A stretch of 64,000 bases of DNA from Spongilla lacustris (lineage: Eukaryota > Porifera > Demospongiae > Spongillida > Spongillidae). This document shows, piece by piece, positions 1 to 11,639 of this stretch. Position numbers and translations under genes: made by a program. Within the stretch, counting starts at the first letter, position 1, and every line of letters begins with the position of its first letter. The notes beneath the pieces were generated by a model that had not been told where the DNA came from, searched no databases, and was given only the letters and a program-made list of their open reading frames with translations. The DNA lies in the NCBI GenBank assembly GCA_949361645.1, contig OX442416.1, positions 6,144,362 to 6,208,361 on the forward strand. Reading direction: 5' to 3'.

Positions 1-975
1 AGAAGGGGAGGGGAGGGGAGGGGAGGGGGGTGGGTGAGGGTTCCATTGCTACTACAAAGTGTGCTCAAAAGTGGGGGGTGTGCTGTCCAATTTAGGCCCA
101 ATACAAAAAGTGGGGGAGGAGTGACAGTTTTCCGATATACACAATATACACTTCATACTTGGCCTTACCCATGTACAGTGTACATGTACATGTATATCAT
201 TAGCATGCAGAGGTTGACATGTGCAGTACGCTTTTTTTAAAAATTCCGTTTCCGGGCAAAAATATGGAAACATGGATATATACATGTGTATGGCACTGAA
301 TAAGGTACCCGCAATTGACCAATCAGATTGTGAGATATCATTCTACTATAGTCTAATTGTATGTAAAGACAAGTGCATGTCAGAGATGCCAACGCCAGCT
401 TGCCAACAGATAAATGTAACCTACATGTACTGCCTATTCTAGCATGCGATGTGCACATGGTACATGTATGTATGTAAATGTATACATGTATACATGTAGC
501 GCAATACATACAACATGCACACATAACTTGCATATGACCACACAAACTTGGACCACACTCCTCTACAAACTACATCACACCACGCAACACAAATAAAATG
601 TACCTTATTACTGAATAGTATCTTGGCTGTAACCGTGGTAACAGCTCTATTTTTGGGGGGAAAGGGGGGAGGGAATACATATAAATGTACAGCACACAGC
701 ATGTGTAAACAATTGGAACTAAAAAGATGGCGGCAAATGTAATTGTACACATGTAAATGGTGCATTGTGTGGGTGTGATAAATTTAAATCCTCCATCCTC
801 TTATCCATCCCTCCTTCCCTCCCACCTCCCCTCCCTATTCCCCTCTCATCTCCCCTCCCTCCCTCCCTCTTCCCTCCCTTCCTCTCCCCTCCCCTCCCTC
901 CCTCTCCCTTCCCTCCCTCTCCCCTCCCTCCCCTAAATCCCTCTCTCCCTCCTCCCCCTCCCTCCCACATCTTAC
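1..975. other. MTRR intron, low complexity
   Basis: No exon was recognised here. The stretch lies 3' of the last visible MTRR exon on the minus strand, so it is probably intronic. It opens with GGGGA repeats. It contains several TACATGTA-type palindromes and a pyrimidine-rich tract at about 790-965 made of CCCTCCCT-like repeats. Confidence 0.5.
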
Positions 976-3900
976 CAACCATCCTCTCCAGAGGTGGCTG
1001 ACACGAAGGGAAGCCATGGAGGATGTCCACCAGGTCTGCACGGTCCTCTGTCACCACATGATTATACTCCTCTGTCCCTACGTGGCGAGGACGTGGCGGT
1101 GAGTGGTGGCAAATGAAACGGGAGCAGTTACCTTCCTTGCTGGATAGTTCCTCCAACCTTCTCTTCTCGCGAGGATCACTGCAGTAAGTTGAAAGTGCCA
1201 GCAAGAAGGCCTGGGGATGAGGGAAGTCAGATGTGCGCAAGTTTGAGCATGGCAAGACCACAATAATCATAGATTTACCACTCCCACCCCCTGGTTTGCC
1301 CTAACTGACCTCCTGATATACACATGCCATGTCAACACAAAACATTAACTACATGGCATGCCATTTATAACAGTGCAGCTCGGAAAGACTCTTTTTTTTG
1401 CCAACCCCTACATGTATATCTACATATACATGTATACATGTATATATTCCGAAACCAACACCCTGTTGCAAACTTGGAAGTAAATCCCTGATAATGGTTA
1501 AAGGGTTAGTGTGAGAGGTCAGGGGAAGAGGATGGTGTGAGAGGTCAGGAGAAGAGGATGGTGTGAGAGGTCAGGGGAAGAGGATGGTGTGAATGGTCAG
1601 GGGAAGAGGATGGTGTGAATGGTCAGGGGAAGAGGAAAGGTCAGGGAAGAGGATAGTGTGAGAGGTCAGGGGAAGAGGAAAAGTCAGGGGAAGAGGATGG
1701 TGTGAATGGTCAGGGGAAGAGGATGGTGTGAGAGGTCAGGGGAAGAGGAAAGGTCAGGGAAGAGAATGGTGTGAGAGGTCAGGGGAAGAGGATGGTGTGA
1801 GAGGTCAGGAGAAGAGGATGGTGTGAGAGGTCAGGAGAAGAGGATGGTGTGAGAGGTCAGGAGAAGAGGATGGTGTGAGAGGTCAGAGGAAGAGGATGGT
1901 GTGAATGGTCAGGGGAAGAGGATGGTGTGAATGGTCAGGGGAAGAGGATGGTGTGAGAGGTCAGGGGAAGAGGATGGTGTGAGAGGTCAGGAGAAGAGGA
2001 TGGTGTGAGAGGTCAGAGGAAGAGGATGGTGTGAATGGTCAGGGGAAGAGGATGGTGTGAATGGTCAGGAGAAGAGGATGGTGTGAGAGGTCAGGGGAAG
2101 AGGAAAGGTCAGGGAAGAGAATGGTGTGAGAGGTCAGGGGAAGAGGAAAGGTCAGGGGAAGAGGATGGTGTGAATGGTCAGGGGAAGAGGATGGTGTGAG
2201 AGGTCAGGGGAAGAGGAAAGGTCAGGGAAGAGAATGGTGTGAGAGGTCAGGGGAAGAGGAAAGGTCAGGGGAAGAGGATGGTGTGAATGGTCAGGGGAAG
2301 AGGATGGTGTGAGAGGTCAGGGGAAGAGGAAAGGTCAGGGGAAGAGGATGGTGTGAATGGTCCGGGGAAGAGGATGGTGTGAGAGATCAGGGGAAGAGGA
2401 AGGTGTGGATAGATAATTTTAAGTAAAGCAAAGAACTGTTATGATGTACAGGATACATGTACATGTACGTATATACATGTAAGGGTACTGAAGGGTTAAA
2501 TGTGATAGATCACGGGAAGTGAAGGGTTAAATATGACAGGTCTGGAAGTGAGGGTGTACAAGACAACACGTACATGAATGCTGCCAACACACAGGAATTA
2601 CAACTCCATACTTTCTTGGGTATGGCTCTGATATCTGCACAGTGGGATAAGTACTGTTGAACGGTACAGCCAGGTGGAATGTGTTGAGGGAGAGCTGTGG
2701 GAAAGGGGAGGAGGCATCACATGGTGGAGGTGGGAGAGGGGAGGAGGCATAACATGGTGGTGGGAGTGGGGAGGAGGCATCACATGGTAGTGGTGGGAGA
2801 GGGGAGGAGGCATCACATGGTGGAGGTGGGAGAGGGGAGGAGGTATCACATGGCCGGTGGAGGTGGGAGAGGGGAGGAGGCATAACATGGTGGTGGTGGG
2901 AGAGGGGAGGAGGCGAGGTATCACATGGCGGAGGTGGGAGAGGGGAGGAGGTATCACATGGCGGAGGTGGGAGAGGGGAGGAGGCATCACATGGTGGTGG
3001 GGAGAGGGGAGGAGACATCACATGGTGGTGGTGGGAGGGGCACCCTACCTTTCTTTTTGATCTCTGGCCTAACACTTAGTTTAAGAGTATGATCTGCTAC
3101 AGAGAGGAGGTTCAACCTGGGGAGGAGGAGGGAGAAGGGAGGGCAATGGAAGACATTCTGAACAAGTGCACATTGTATACAGTGTCCTATGAGGCTACTG
3201 TACATGCATGTAGTCCTCAGGCCTTATCCTTATCTAGTCCTCAGGCCTTACCTAGTCCTCAGGCCTTACCTAGTCCTCATGCCTTACCTAGTCCTCAGGC
3301 CTTACCTAGTCCTCAGGCCTTACCTAGTCCACAGGCCTTACCTAGTCCTCAGGCCTTATCTAGTCCCTCAGGCCTTATCTAGTCCTCAGGCCTTACCTGG
3401 TCCTCAGGCCTTACCTGGTCCTCAGGCCTTACCTGGTCCTCAGGCCTTACCTAATCCTCAGGCCTTATCTAGTCCTCAGGCCTTATCTAGTCCTCAGGCC
3501 TTACCTAGTCCTCAGGCCTTACCTAGTCCTCATGCCTTACCTAGTCCTCAGGCCTTACCTAGTCCTCAGGCCTTACCTAGTCCTAGTCCTCAGGCCTTAC
3601 CTAGTCCACAGGCCTTACCTAGTCCACAGGCCTTACCTAGTCCTCAGGCCTTATCTAGTCCTCAGGCCTTATCTAGTCCTCAGGCCTTATCTAGTCCTCA
3701 GGCCTTACCTGGTCCTCAGGCCTTACCTAATCCTCAGGCCTTACCTAGTCCTCAGGCCTTACCTGGTCATGATGTAATCAACCTCTTCCTTGCAGTTGGC
3801 ACACACAAAGCCAAAGGCATCACCAGGCTGGTAGGAGAGTCCTGAATCAGTCTGTGCAGAAATGATGACATCATCAACTTATACATGCATGTATACATAT

Positions 3901-4259
3901 ATACATGTACATGCATGCATAGAAAACATCATACCAAGGACTGGAAATGCACTTATACACTTGGGGTGGTGATTGTGTGTTGCCCCCCCCAGCTACGTGT
4001 ATACAGACAAAGCATGTTCACTAGAGAATCACAGAAGGCTTGCAAATAGAATGCTGCAACAGTGTAGTGACTTATTATTGCGACACTTGACAGTCCCCAG
4101 GCTTACCTCCAATCTGACTTCCATCTCCACCGTTCTCTTCACAGCATCAGCACTTGTGAGAGTTCGGGCACCAACGATTGTTGCCATGGAGATATGAGAC
4201 TTGACTCCGTAGGTGACCAGGTGGTAAGGAAAGCTCCTTGCTGCTATGGAAAGTGGAGC
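976..4259 (-). CDS. MTRR: MTRR exons 6-11, FAD/connecting domain (partial)
   Basis: These exons encode the start of the ferredoxin-reductase-like FAD domain and the helical connecting domain. Hallmarks are [30 protein letters not shown] (the position where diflavin reductases show Y.PGD), [40 protein letters not shown] and FPSCQPPL. The last two exons are separated by a 54-bp intron (1078-1131). Reading through that intron would add 18 codons. The domain continues past the window edge with donor G|GTAAGA at 976. Confidence 0.85.
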
Positions 4260-5187
4260 CTAATAGGAAAGTGGGTGGGGCCAGACAGAGATGGTATTTT
4301 GGTTAGGTAAGGGGTTAAGTTGGAGTCTACAAACTGCTCATATTACATGCACTATCATTTGTAAAGAAACCGACTCCATAATACATAACCCAAGCACTGA
4401 ACACTGCACACTGCCCCCGTCACCTCCATCTCCAAGGGCAACCCATGGCAGCTGCTGAGATGGTAGGGACAATGTTGCGCACTTCAGTGCTTCGGACTGT
4501 GACTGCCGTAACCTCGACACCAAATCATCACATGTTGACCAACTTTCCTGGGGCTGAGGAAGAGTGGTCTGGGGCTGAGCAATAGTGGCCTGGGGCTGAG
4601 GAGGAGTGGTCTGGGCTACATCAGGTAAGGTCTGGGGCTGAGAGGACATGCTTAGTGTGGTCTGAAGGTATGTGGACAAGGCCTCGGGGTTGGGAAGTGA
4701 TGCTGGAACAGGAGTGGAGGATGGGTCTTGCAGTGGAGTGGGCTCGAAGTCCTGACAAACTACAATGGGAATGGGACCATTCTCATCAGAATGAGATTGG
4801 TCATGTTGGACTGGGGCAGAGGAACTCATGCCGTTGCTGGTAGGTGCGTTGGAAACCACAGCCACTTGGTCCTCTGAATGAGTGCCCTGCTTGGCTACTG
4901 AAGTGTCCTCTGATGCACCTTGCTGGCCATGACTAGCTACTGTAATATCACAGGGTAAGGTAGGTGGAAGAGGGAGGGAGGGAGGGAGAGAGGGAGGGAG
5001 GGAGGGAGGGAGGGGGGGGGGAGGGAGGGAGGGGGGGAGGGAGGAAGGGAGGGAGGGAGGGAGGGAGGGAGGGAGGGAGGGAGGGAGGGAGGGAGGGAGG
5101 GAGGGAGGGAGGGAGGGAGGGAGGGAGGGAGGGAGGGAGGGAGGGAGGGAGGGAGGGAGGGAGGGAGGGAGGGAGGGAGGGAGGGAG

Positions 5188-5240
<53 letters not shown>

Positions 5241-5253
5241 GGGAGGGAGGGAG

Positions 5254-5300
<47 letters not shown>

Positions 5301-6341
5301 GGGAGGGAGGGAGGGAGGGAGGGAGGGAGGGAGGGAGGGAGGGAGGGAGGGAGGGAGGGAGGGAGGGAGGGAGGGAGGGAGGGAGGGAGGGAGGGGGAGG
5401 GAGGGAGGGAGGGAGGGAGGGAGGGAGGGAGGGAGGGAGGGAGGGAGGGAGGGAGGGAGGGAGGGAGGGAGGGAGGGAGGGAGGGAGGGGAGGGAGGGAG
5501 GGAGGGAGGGAGGGAGGGAGGGAGGGAGGGAGGGAGGGAGGGAGGGAGGGAGGGAGGGAGGGAGGGAGGGAGGGAGGGAGGGAGGGAGGGAGGGAGGGAG
5601 GGAGGGAGGGAGGGAGGGAGGGAGGGAGGGAGGGAGGGAGGGAGGGAGGGAGGGAGGGAGGGAGGGAGGGAGGGAGGGAGGGAGGGAGGGAGGGAGGGAG
5701 GGAGGGAGGGAGGGAGGGAGGGAGGGAGGGAGGGAGGGAGGGAGGGAGGGAGGGAGGGAGGGAGGGAGGGAGGGAGGGAGGGAGGGAGGGAGGGAGGGAG
5801 GGAGGGAGGAGGGAGGGAGGGAGGGAGGGAGGGAGGGAGGGAGGGAGGGAGGGAGGGAGGGAGGGAGGGAGGGAGGGAGGGAGGGAGGGAGGGAGGGAGG
5901 GAGGGAGGGAGGGAGGAGGGAGGGAGGGAGGGAGGGAGGGAGGGAGGGAGGGAGGGAGGGAGGGAGGGAGGGAGGGAGGGAGGGAGGGAGGGGAGGGAGG
6001 GAGGGAGGGAGGGAGGGAGGGAGGAAGGGAGGGAGGGAGGGAGGGAGGCAGGGAGAGGCCATTCAAAAATCTTTACACCACCAACAGACAGCAATAAACT
6101 AAATGGAGTTAAAGCACTTACATGTAAATATACGTACACATATACATGTACATTGTATGAAATACATGTACATGTAAATAAACAAGTAACGTGGCTTTTT
6201 AAACACACCAGTGCACACTCCCTTCTCCCTTCTCATCTGCCCCCTGCTCCCCTCCCCTTACCTCCCTCTCCATGGAGCAAGGCAGTCAGAGGTGCCCACA
6301 GACCACTGATCCAAGGCTCCACCACCAAGTCTAACCTGGAA

Positions 6342-6381
<40 letters not shown>

Positions 6382-7438
6382 GGTGGGGGGGGGCCAGGTC
6401 ATTACACCATTCATGTACAAGTATGCAATAAAGTAAATCAATACACACAAAAACACAGTATACATGTAATGCACATGTACACATAGCTGCTCAAAATGTG
6501 TACAACAAACATACACACATTACACATCATATGTAAATATAACATACATACAAACACAGGTTCATGTACATGTATGCAATCTGCCACACATAAAGTAAAT
6601 CAGTACACATTATAATGTACACATAGCTGCTCAAGATGTGTATAACAAACATACACATCCACATACAACAATGTAGACACACACACAGAGACACACACAC
6701 AGAGACACACATGTAGACACACACACGTAGACACACACACGCAAACAGACACACACGTAGACACACACACACAGACACACATATACCCACACACACAGAC
6801 ATACATATACCCACACACACACACCCACACACACTCATACACACACAGTACACTTCACTTTACCCCACACCGTCATCTGCATAGCCTGGTGGATAAAACT
6901 GCTTGGCTCCCAGTTCTATCAACTTCCTATTCAGAGTCTTCCCCATGTTACAAAAGTTGGCATAATTAGAATCACCTAGGCCTGGGGAGGAGAGATCATC
7001 ACAACAGGTTAAAACTATCCACTGCCCTTATGGTACCAACTCCCCTCCCATCTGTACCAAGTGCTGACCGAGAAGGGCATACACGCACTGCTCTAATGGT
7101 GTTCCGCTTGACCTCCTCAGCTTCCTCCAGAACTTCACCACGGTGTCCGGGGGATCCCCCTCTCCAGTCGTGCTCACCACTATCACCACCACGCGCTCTT
7201 TCTCAAGTTGAAACTGCGCGCGAAAATGGCGGGATCGAAGATGAACGTGTGCAGGTATGTCCGAGCGCATAGATATACGTACCCCTTTCTCTGACTCGCT
7301 GAAGCAGTGCAGGTCTGGGGAAAGCCCCTCCTTTGTGGCCTTATCTGCTATAATCTCGGCTATGGACTTGGCTTGTCCCGTCTGAGAACCGTATAGTAGT
7401 AAGAAGCGCTTCCCCGTGTCCATGTACCAATTAATCAT
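976..7438 (-). CDS. MTRR: Methionine synthase reductase, 5' two thirds of the gene
   Basis: MTRR is a diflavin reductase that passes electrons from NADPH through FAD and FMN to reactivate the cobalamin of methionine synthase. Eleven exons can be joined in phase (minus strand): 7438-7283, 7213-7069, 6981-6864, 6335-6262, 4939-4424, 4243-4107, 3851-3763, 3116-3049, 2694-2612, 1210-1132 and 1077-976. They give an N-terminal flavodoxin domain ([45 protein letters not shown]), a long Ser/Pro/Gln-rich linker, and the start of the FAD/connecting domain ([27 protein letters not shown]). The start is the ATG at 7438; a second in-frame ATG follows five codons later. The rest of the FAD domain and the NADP domain must lie beyond base 1. 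The 4424/4243 junction could instead use an acceptor at 4259. Identification is confident; exact splice sites were read by eye. Confidence 0.9.
1500..2405. repeat. ~26-bp minisatellite in an MTRR intron
   Basis: About 35 units of a GA-rich motif (GGTCAGGGGAAGAGGATGG followed by TGTGAGA or TGTGAAT) alternate with a shorter variant (AAAGGTCAGGGAAGAG). It lies in the intron between the exons at 2612 and 1210. It has no coding potential of its own. Confidence 0.9.
2697..3042. repeat. ~30-33-bp minisatellite filling an MTRR intron
   Basis: The intron between 3049 and 2694 is almost entirely units of GGGAGAGGGGAGGAGGCATC plus ACATGGTGG(A/T)GGT. On the transcribed strand this reads as repeated pyrimidine tracts with ATGTGATG. 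Open frames in the array (His/Pro-rich or Gly/Arg-rich) are repeat translations and not genes. Confidence 0.88.
3213..3765 (-). repeat. 18-bp minisatellite made of splice-donor-like units
   Basis: About 31 units of CCTTACCTAGTCCTCAGG (plus strand) follow the MTRR exon that ends at 3763. On the transcribed strand each unit reads CTAG|GTAAGG. The true donor at 3763 (CCAG|GTAAGGCC) is the first member of the series. The array therefore looks like an expansion of the exon's own 5' splice site. Variants include GGTCC for AGTCC and TTATC for TTACC. Confidence 0.9.
3855..4100. other. MTRR intron with TACATGTA palindromes
   Basis: Short intron between the exons at 3851 and 4107. It contains ACATGTACATGCATGCAT-type palindromic repeats and nothing else recognised. 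Confidence 0.5.
4424..4939 (-). CDS. MTRR: MTRR exon 5, low-complexity linker
   Basis: This 516-nt exon joins the flavodoxin and FAD domains. It encodes about 172 residues rich in Ser, Thr, Gln, Pro and Asp, including degenerate repeats of the form [10 protein letters not shown]. This linker is poorly conserved in MTRR and no fold is expected. The acceptor is the TTACAG just 5' of VASHGQQG. The donor GAG|GTGACG at 4424 keeps phase with an acceptor at 4244. On its upstream side the exon abuts the 1.1-kb GGGA tract. Confidence 0.75.
4966..6056 (+). repeat. 1.1-kb (GGGA)n tract with two long G-runs
   Basis: An almost pure tetranucleotide array fills the MTRR intron between 6262 and 4939. It includes two uninterrupted G-runs, about 5192-5239 and 5259-5299. 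The G-rich strand is the template strand for MTRR, so the pre-mRNA carries CCCT repeats. The predicted Leu-Pro-Pro-Ser and Gly-Arg-Glu frames are repeat artefacts. The assembled length should be treated with caution. Confidence 0.95.
6262..7438 (-). CDS. MTRR: MTRR exons 1-4, FMN-binding flavodoxin domain
   Basis: These four exons encode the FMN-binding flavodoxin module. The phosphate-binding loop is in [10 protein letters not shown] near residue 16. The [11 protein letters not shown] and LGDSNY loops, which contact the flavin, follow. A 69-bp intron (7214-7282, GTACGT...CGCAG) splits the domain after SESEKG. If it is read through, it inserts a spurious basic stretch. Exon phases agree across all four exons, and the last joins VASHGQQG at 4939. 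The intron after 6335 begins beside a run of about 40 G (6343-6380). Confidence 0.88.
6343..6395 (+). repeat. Poly-G run in an MTRR intron
   Basis: A homopolymer of about 38 G and a GGTGGGGG tail lie just upstream (in transcript sense) of the exon that starts at 6335. The tract is C-rich on the transcript and forms part of the polypyrimidine region of that acceptor. Confidence 0.85.
6660..6850 (+). repeat. Imperfect CA-rich repeat
   Basis: ACACACACAGAGACACAC-type units with ACGTAGACAC variants lie in the MTRR intron next to the exon ending at 6864. Cys/Val-rich open frames on the minus strand come from this repeat. Confidence 0.8.
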
Positions 7439-7660
7439 TAATAACCTTGTACCGTCAAAAAATTATTATTTTTGATAGCCCGGACCCAATTTCAGTTGGA
7501 TTCTATCCGAGTGCGGCGGACCGCCTAGCACCCTGCATGGGTGAGCACTGGTGGAACCTTTCGCACTTTTTTGAGTCCCAAAACATTAGCATTGCTTAGT
7601 AACAGGTCTATAATCTGTGTATATTAACTATACTGATTAACAACTATATATTTGTTATTT
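7439..7660 (-). promoter_or_regulatory. MTRR upstream region, presumed promoter
   Basis: This is the DNA directly 5' of the MTRR start codon. It includes a GC-richer patch (GAGTGCGGCGGACCGCC, near 7510). No TATA element was clearly placed. The promoter assignment rests only on position. Confidence 0.3.
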
Positions 7661-7667
7661 GCAGTGT

Positions 7668-7745
7668 TGCCGCGATATATCGCGAAAGGCGATATATCGC
7701 GATTAAAGGTTTATATCGCGAAAGGCGATATATTGCGATTAATCT
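7668..7745. repeat. Clustered CGCGATATATCGCG palindromes
   Basis: Four copies of a motif around CGATATATCGCG are packed into about 80 bp and form direct and inverted repeats. It may be the edge of a MITE or a protein-binding cluster; nothing in the flanks decides this. Confidence 0.6.
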
Positions 7746-8849
7746 TTAGTCATTTCGCGAAATAAACATGCACGGACGTAAACAAAGATATACAGATATA
7801 AAAATTACGTACACGGACGTAAACAAAGATATACAGAAAACAAATTTACAAACGAGCAGAGAATAAGCATACATTTAGGCGGTATATCAATTTACTGTTA
7901 CAGTTAAACCGGTTCAGTTTGAATTTTGCCTTAGAAATACATGTGTACCAATGCAGCCGTTCGTGCAAGATGCCACGCCCCCACGGGCGCAACCTTTTCT
8001 TAAGGAAAAAACCTAAGCAAAAATGCACAAGTACTTGCTTGCTGGTGGGACGTATGACTCATGATTCCTCCATAGATATTATTCTTAGAATGATATCTAT
8101 GGTTTAACTGATTCCCATTACTGGGTTTTTGTCTCAGATCCCAAGATGGGTTTTTTACATGACATGGGAATTATTTGATACCACCCATGAACATTTGATT
8201 CCCTCAGCTGGGTATAGGACCTAATACTGGGAAACAGAAATCCATTATGCGTTTGGTGAAGAAGTGTGGATTCTTGAAAACCCATACTGTGTTTACAAAA
8301 AAAATACTCATTTTAAAAATACTCATTTGAGTTAAATTTAGTGCACTAATAGCTAGTGTGGTATTATGTATATGGACATCAAAACTGTACATATTCATAG
8401 TAATGCATTCACACTGCTCTGTCCAAGAAGAGACCATGCATACTTGTTTTGAATCATCTGAATGTTATACCTGGCTCGCCTGGTATCTGAGGTTTTTAAC
8501 ATAAGCTACCACAAGAATACTGATTATTTAAATACACAGAAATGAAATAATACTGAATAAAACTAAAGATTGAGATTATATGCTGTTGCTATGCATTTTT
8601 TTACACCTTGTAGTGAAATTTAATGCAGAAGCTTGCAAATGCACACGTATAATAAATCATCTGCAATCTTTAAGAACATTCGCAGATTCACCTATACTTT
8701 TTTGATGAGTTCAAAGCATATGACTTTGATAAACACATATAATATAACAAAGCATCATGCAAAAAACAAAATCATTATTTACAGAACATCCAGGAAATCT
8801 ATTGAATCCAAAACTTGCCAAACCACTGACCAGTTACTGGTCCTAAAAT

Positions 8850-11350
8850 GGATGACCAGTGCACTTTTTCTGCATATCTTACTCTTTTGTATTTTCTTTC
8901 AGAAATGTTACTAGTGTTTCTTTCATAAGTAATCCTGACTGGTTTTTTGAATTCTATCAACTGACTGAATGTGTACAAGATACACATCACTACCAATACC
9001 CTTCACTGAAATCATGTCACCTTCCTCTGCGTAATGAGGAACAATAACATCATTCTTGTCCAGTGGAAGTATTGGTCTCAGGTAGTCAATAACAATATAT
9101 TTGGATGGATTTGTCAGTGTACAACATAACTTTTCTTACAATGGCAGTTAATCTGAGAACCTTCACTGTTGAGGTAGGTTCCACATAAGGGTTGTCACTG
9201 TAACTGTGATATATTGGGTCCCCTAACGAATCAACAGCATGAGAGTACACTTCTCCTGTGACCAATGATTGATACTTGTCACTAAGTTTAGTAGAAAAGA
9301 TAGATGATATCTTTAAAATAATGTCATGTCATCATGTCATCCAAACTGTCATCTTGTGCAAGGATACATTCTTTTACTCGATATAGTGTACCTCTAGCTA
9401 TTACCATGGGTTGGTACAAATATAGAACGATATTTAGTTAAGGCAAGAAATTTCTTTTGTTGTTGGCTTGTAGGAAATTGACACAAAACTTCTTTACTTT
9501 CCCATGCCGATGAAAGTACATAGTGCTGTCCTCCAACTAGCACATCGGGTGCCTCTGGAAATTGTTGGGCTACATATTCTGCTTGTGAAAGGCTTTTTGC
9601 ATGCAGCCAAATGTATAAGAAAAATAACATTTTAATGAAGATATATAGAGCTTCCAGAAAAGGGGGGTCCTGATTGTGTTTACTGTAATGTGTGTATAAT
9701 CATAATAATTATGTGTTTGATTATTTTATCACAGATACATAAGACTTGAAAAGACATACCTGGGAATCTAATTTACAGCACATTTGGACTGGTGTTTGGA
9801 GGACAGAACCACCAGACTTAAACTTCAGAAATTCTCGCCTGCATTCAGCCAATGCAAATGTTAATTCTAAGTTCCTATTATTTGATGAATGTGCAACAAT
9901 TCACAGCTCTCCCTTTCAAAAGAATAGCACCAATAGTTGTCCGGGCTCGAAAAGCATTCTATTTCTTCAGGCATATACATGTATTAACAAGCGGTGAAGT
10001 GTTATCACACAGCTTGTGATGCCTTCAACCTTTTCACTTAAAATATTGTGCTTTGTGATAAGATTACATAACAAGTCAAAGTCATCTATTGTCCAACCAG
10101 ATCATCCTGCATTATAAACCATCTCTGTGATACGGACAATGAGCACCCACACATGATATTCATGGTCTGGTAAAATTCCTCCTAAGATGTATTCAGAGGC
10201 AGGATAGCAGAACTTTTGGAACTCCTCAGCTTTCCTGAAGCCTTATGTTCCCTTCCATTCCTTAACTCTGCATGACAATGATTTAAAACAGGAAGTAAAT
10301 ACAAGTACATGACCAATGTACAATGTCTTGTATAAAAGACTTTGTGATGACAGGATCATCCCAATGGTTTGACTTTAATATTATATTACATTTTAGAGTT
10401 TATTTCAGATAAGGACACATACTTTTAACCAATGCGAAACATGGTATTAAGTACAGCTCTCAATTAAAATAAATTGCTCTTACCTGATGTCCATGGCACT
10501 GCTTCTAACCCTCCCTCGCGATTGATGACTTGTTTGCTTATCAAATCCATGTCTAAATACCTACGAAGATGATGGCTGACAACATTAAGTGGGACATTGT
10601 GCATTGCACCAAACACTAGATCTCTCAAAATGTTAAACCCATATGCTGCATGAAGTCCATGTAAAATTGATGTTCCAGTAAATCCTGTACTTTTGGCCTT
10701 AGATTTACTCTTCTACCTCAATAAAGTTCATGGTATCAATAAATCTCTCTTAATTCTTTGGTAGCAAATGGATATCTAGCATGATACCTGTAATCCACAT
10801 AGTAGTAGTGCGTGGAAATAGGACCTTGTATGCCTAAAAATGCAATCAATTAAATGGACACACTTTTCAATTAATGTAACAGCACCTTCCAGATTGCATT
10901 GCCTGCATGGACGAATTCCTCCTTGAATGAACTTGCCTACTTCAGACTGTGCTGGATAATCTCCTGTCTATAGTAGAAGCATACACCTGATAAGTGCTTT
11001 TCCAGAGGGAATCCCTGCCACCTCAGCAGCATAATCAACCTCAATGCCTGAAATGCCATATTTTTATATATACATTTGGAATTTCAAGAGCACCCTACCA
11101 TTAATGAAACGATCTAGCATCTCTGCCACCAGCGGTTCCAGAAATGGGTCTAAAGAAACAGCACACTTGTTTGGTATAAGATAGTTAGGTACAAACCCAC
11201 AAACGTTAACTTCATCAACTTTAGAACGGTCACTTTCTCATAGTTGCAATTGATACTTCAATAGACCCTAATTGGATTTTGTGAATGAAATGCATAAGCA
11301 CGATTGTATTAAGATATGAAGTTTACCACAGCTGTGTTTTGAAGATGTAG
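8850..11350 (-). pseudogene. Decayed Tnp2-like (EnSpm/CACTA-type) transposase
   Basis: Several blocks on the minus strand read like one transposase interrupted by stops and frameshifts. At 10920-11040 there is TGDYPAQSEVGKFI followed by PCRQC. At 10510-10700 there is AAYGFNILRDLVFGAMHNVPLN, which resembles the D.MHN..LG block of Tnp2 proteins. At 10090-10270 there is FRKAEEFQKFCYPASEYI. A further segment at 8935-9115 reads YIVIDYLRPILPLDKNDV. The first block looks split by an intron-like stretch near 11040-11100. The family assignment rests on these motifs alone. No terminal repeats were found, and the element is certainly inactive. Confidence 0.5.
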
Positions 11351-11436
11351 AAAATGGCTGCCACCCGTCCCAGTGAGTCCCCTTCACTGTTGTATACACT
11401 GTACATAGAGCTCCATATTCTATGACCTTTTAAAAC

Positions 11437-11625
11437 ATGTCTCTCCTCCCCTCTTTAACCCCTCCCCCAACATTTCAGGTGGGAGCAGAACAGCTGAAGA
11501 CATGTTCACTGATCCTGTGGACAGTGGGCATTACCATGTCGATGCATGGTCATGACTTTGGCCATATTGGAAATAGCAACCTGCATGCTGTTATGCAGTG
11601 TTTGTGCTGTATTTGGTGGTTCTAA
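11437..11625 (+). other. Unassigned short open frame after a good acceptor
   Basis: A frame of about 50 codons follows AACATTTCAG at about 11480 and reads VGAEQLKTCSLILW then TMSMHGHDFGHIGNSN. I do not recognise it. It could be a lone exon fragment or chance. No partner exon was found nearby. Confidence 0.2.
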
Positions 11626-11639
11626 ATATGCATGTTATA

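Noticed and set aside
719..1270. Single 183-codon minus-strand frame as one MTRR exon
   Set aside because: It reads through a 54-bp intron and past the 976 donor into pyrimidine repeats; the spliced version matches MTRR better.
3189..3845. A 218-codon SPQALP-repeat frame
   Set aside because: It is the plus-strand reading of the splice-donor-like array and is antisense to MTRR.
4338..6208. Very long frames of Leu-Pro-Pro-Ser or Gly-Arg-Glu repeats on both strands
   Set aside because: They are translations of the GGGA array within an MTRR intron. Only the 4424-4939 part is a real exon.
7028..7438. Single 136-codon frame as MTRR exon 1
   Set aside because: It contains the 69-bp intron 7214-7282 and runs past the donor at 7069.
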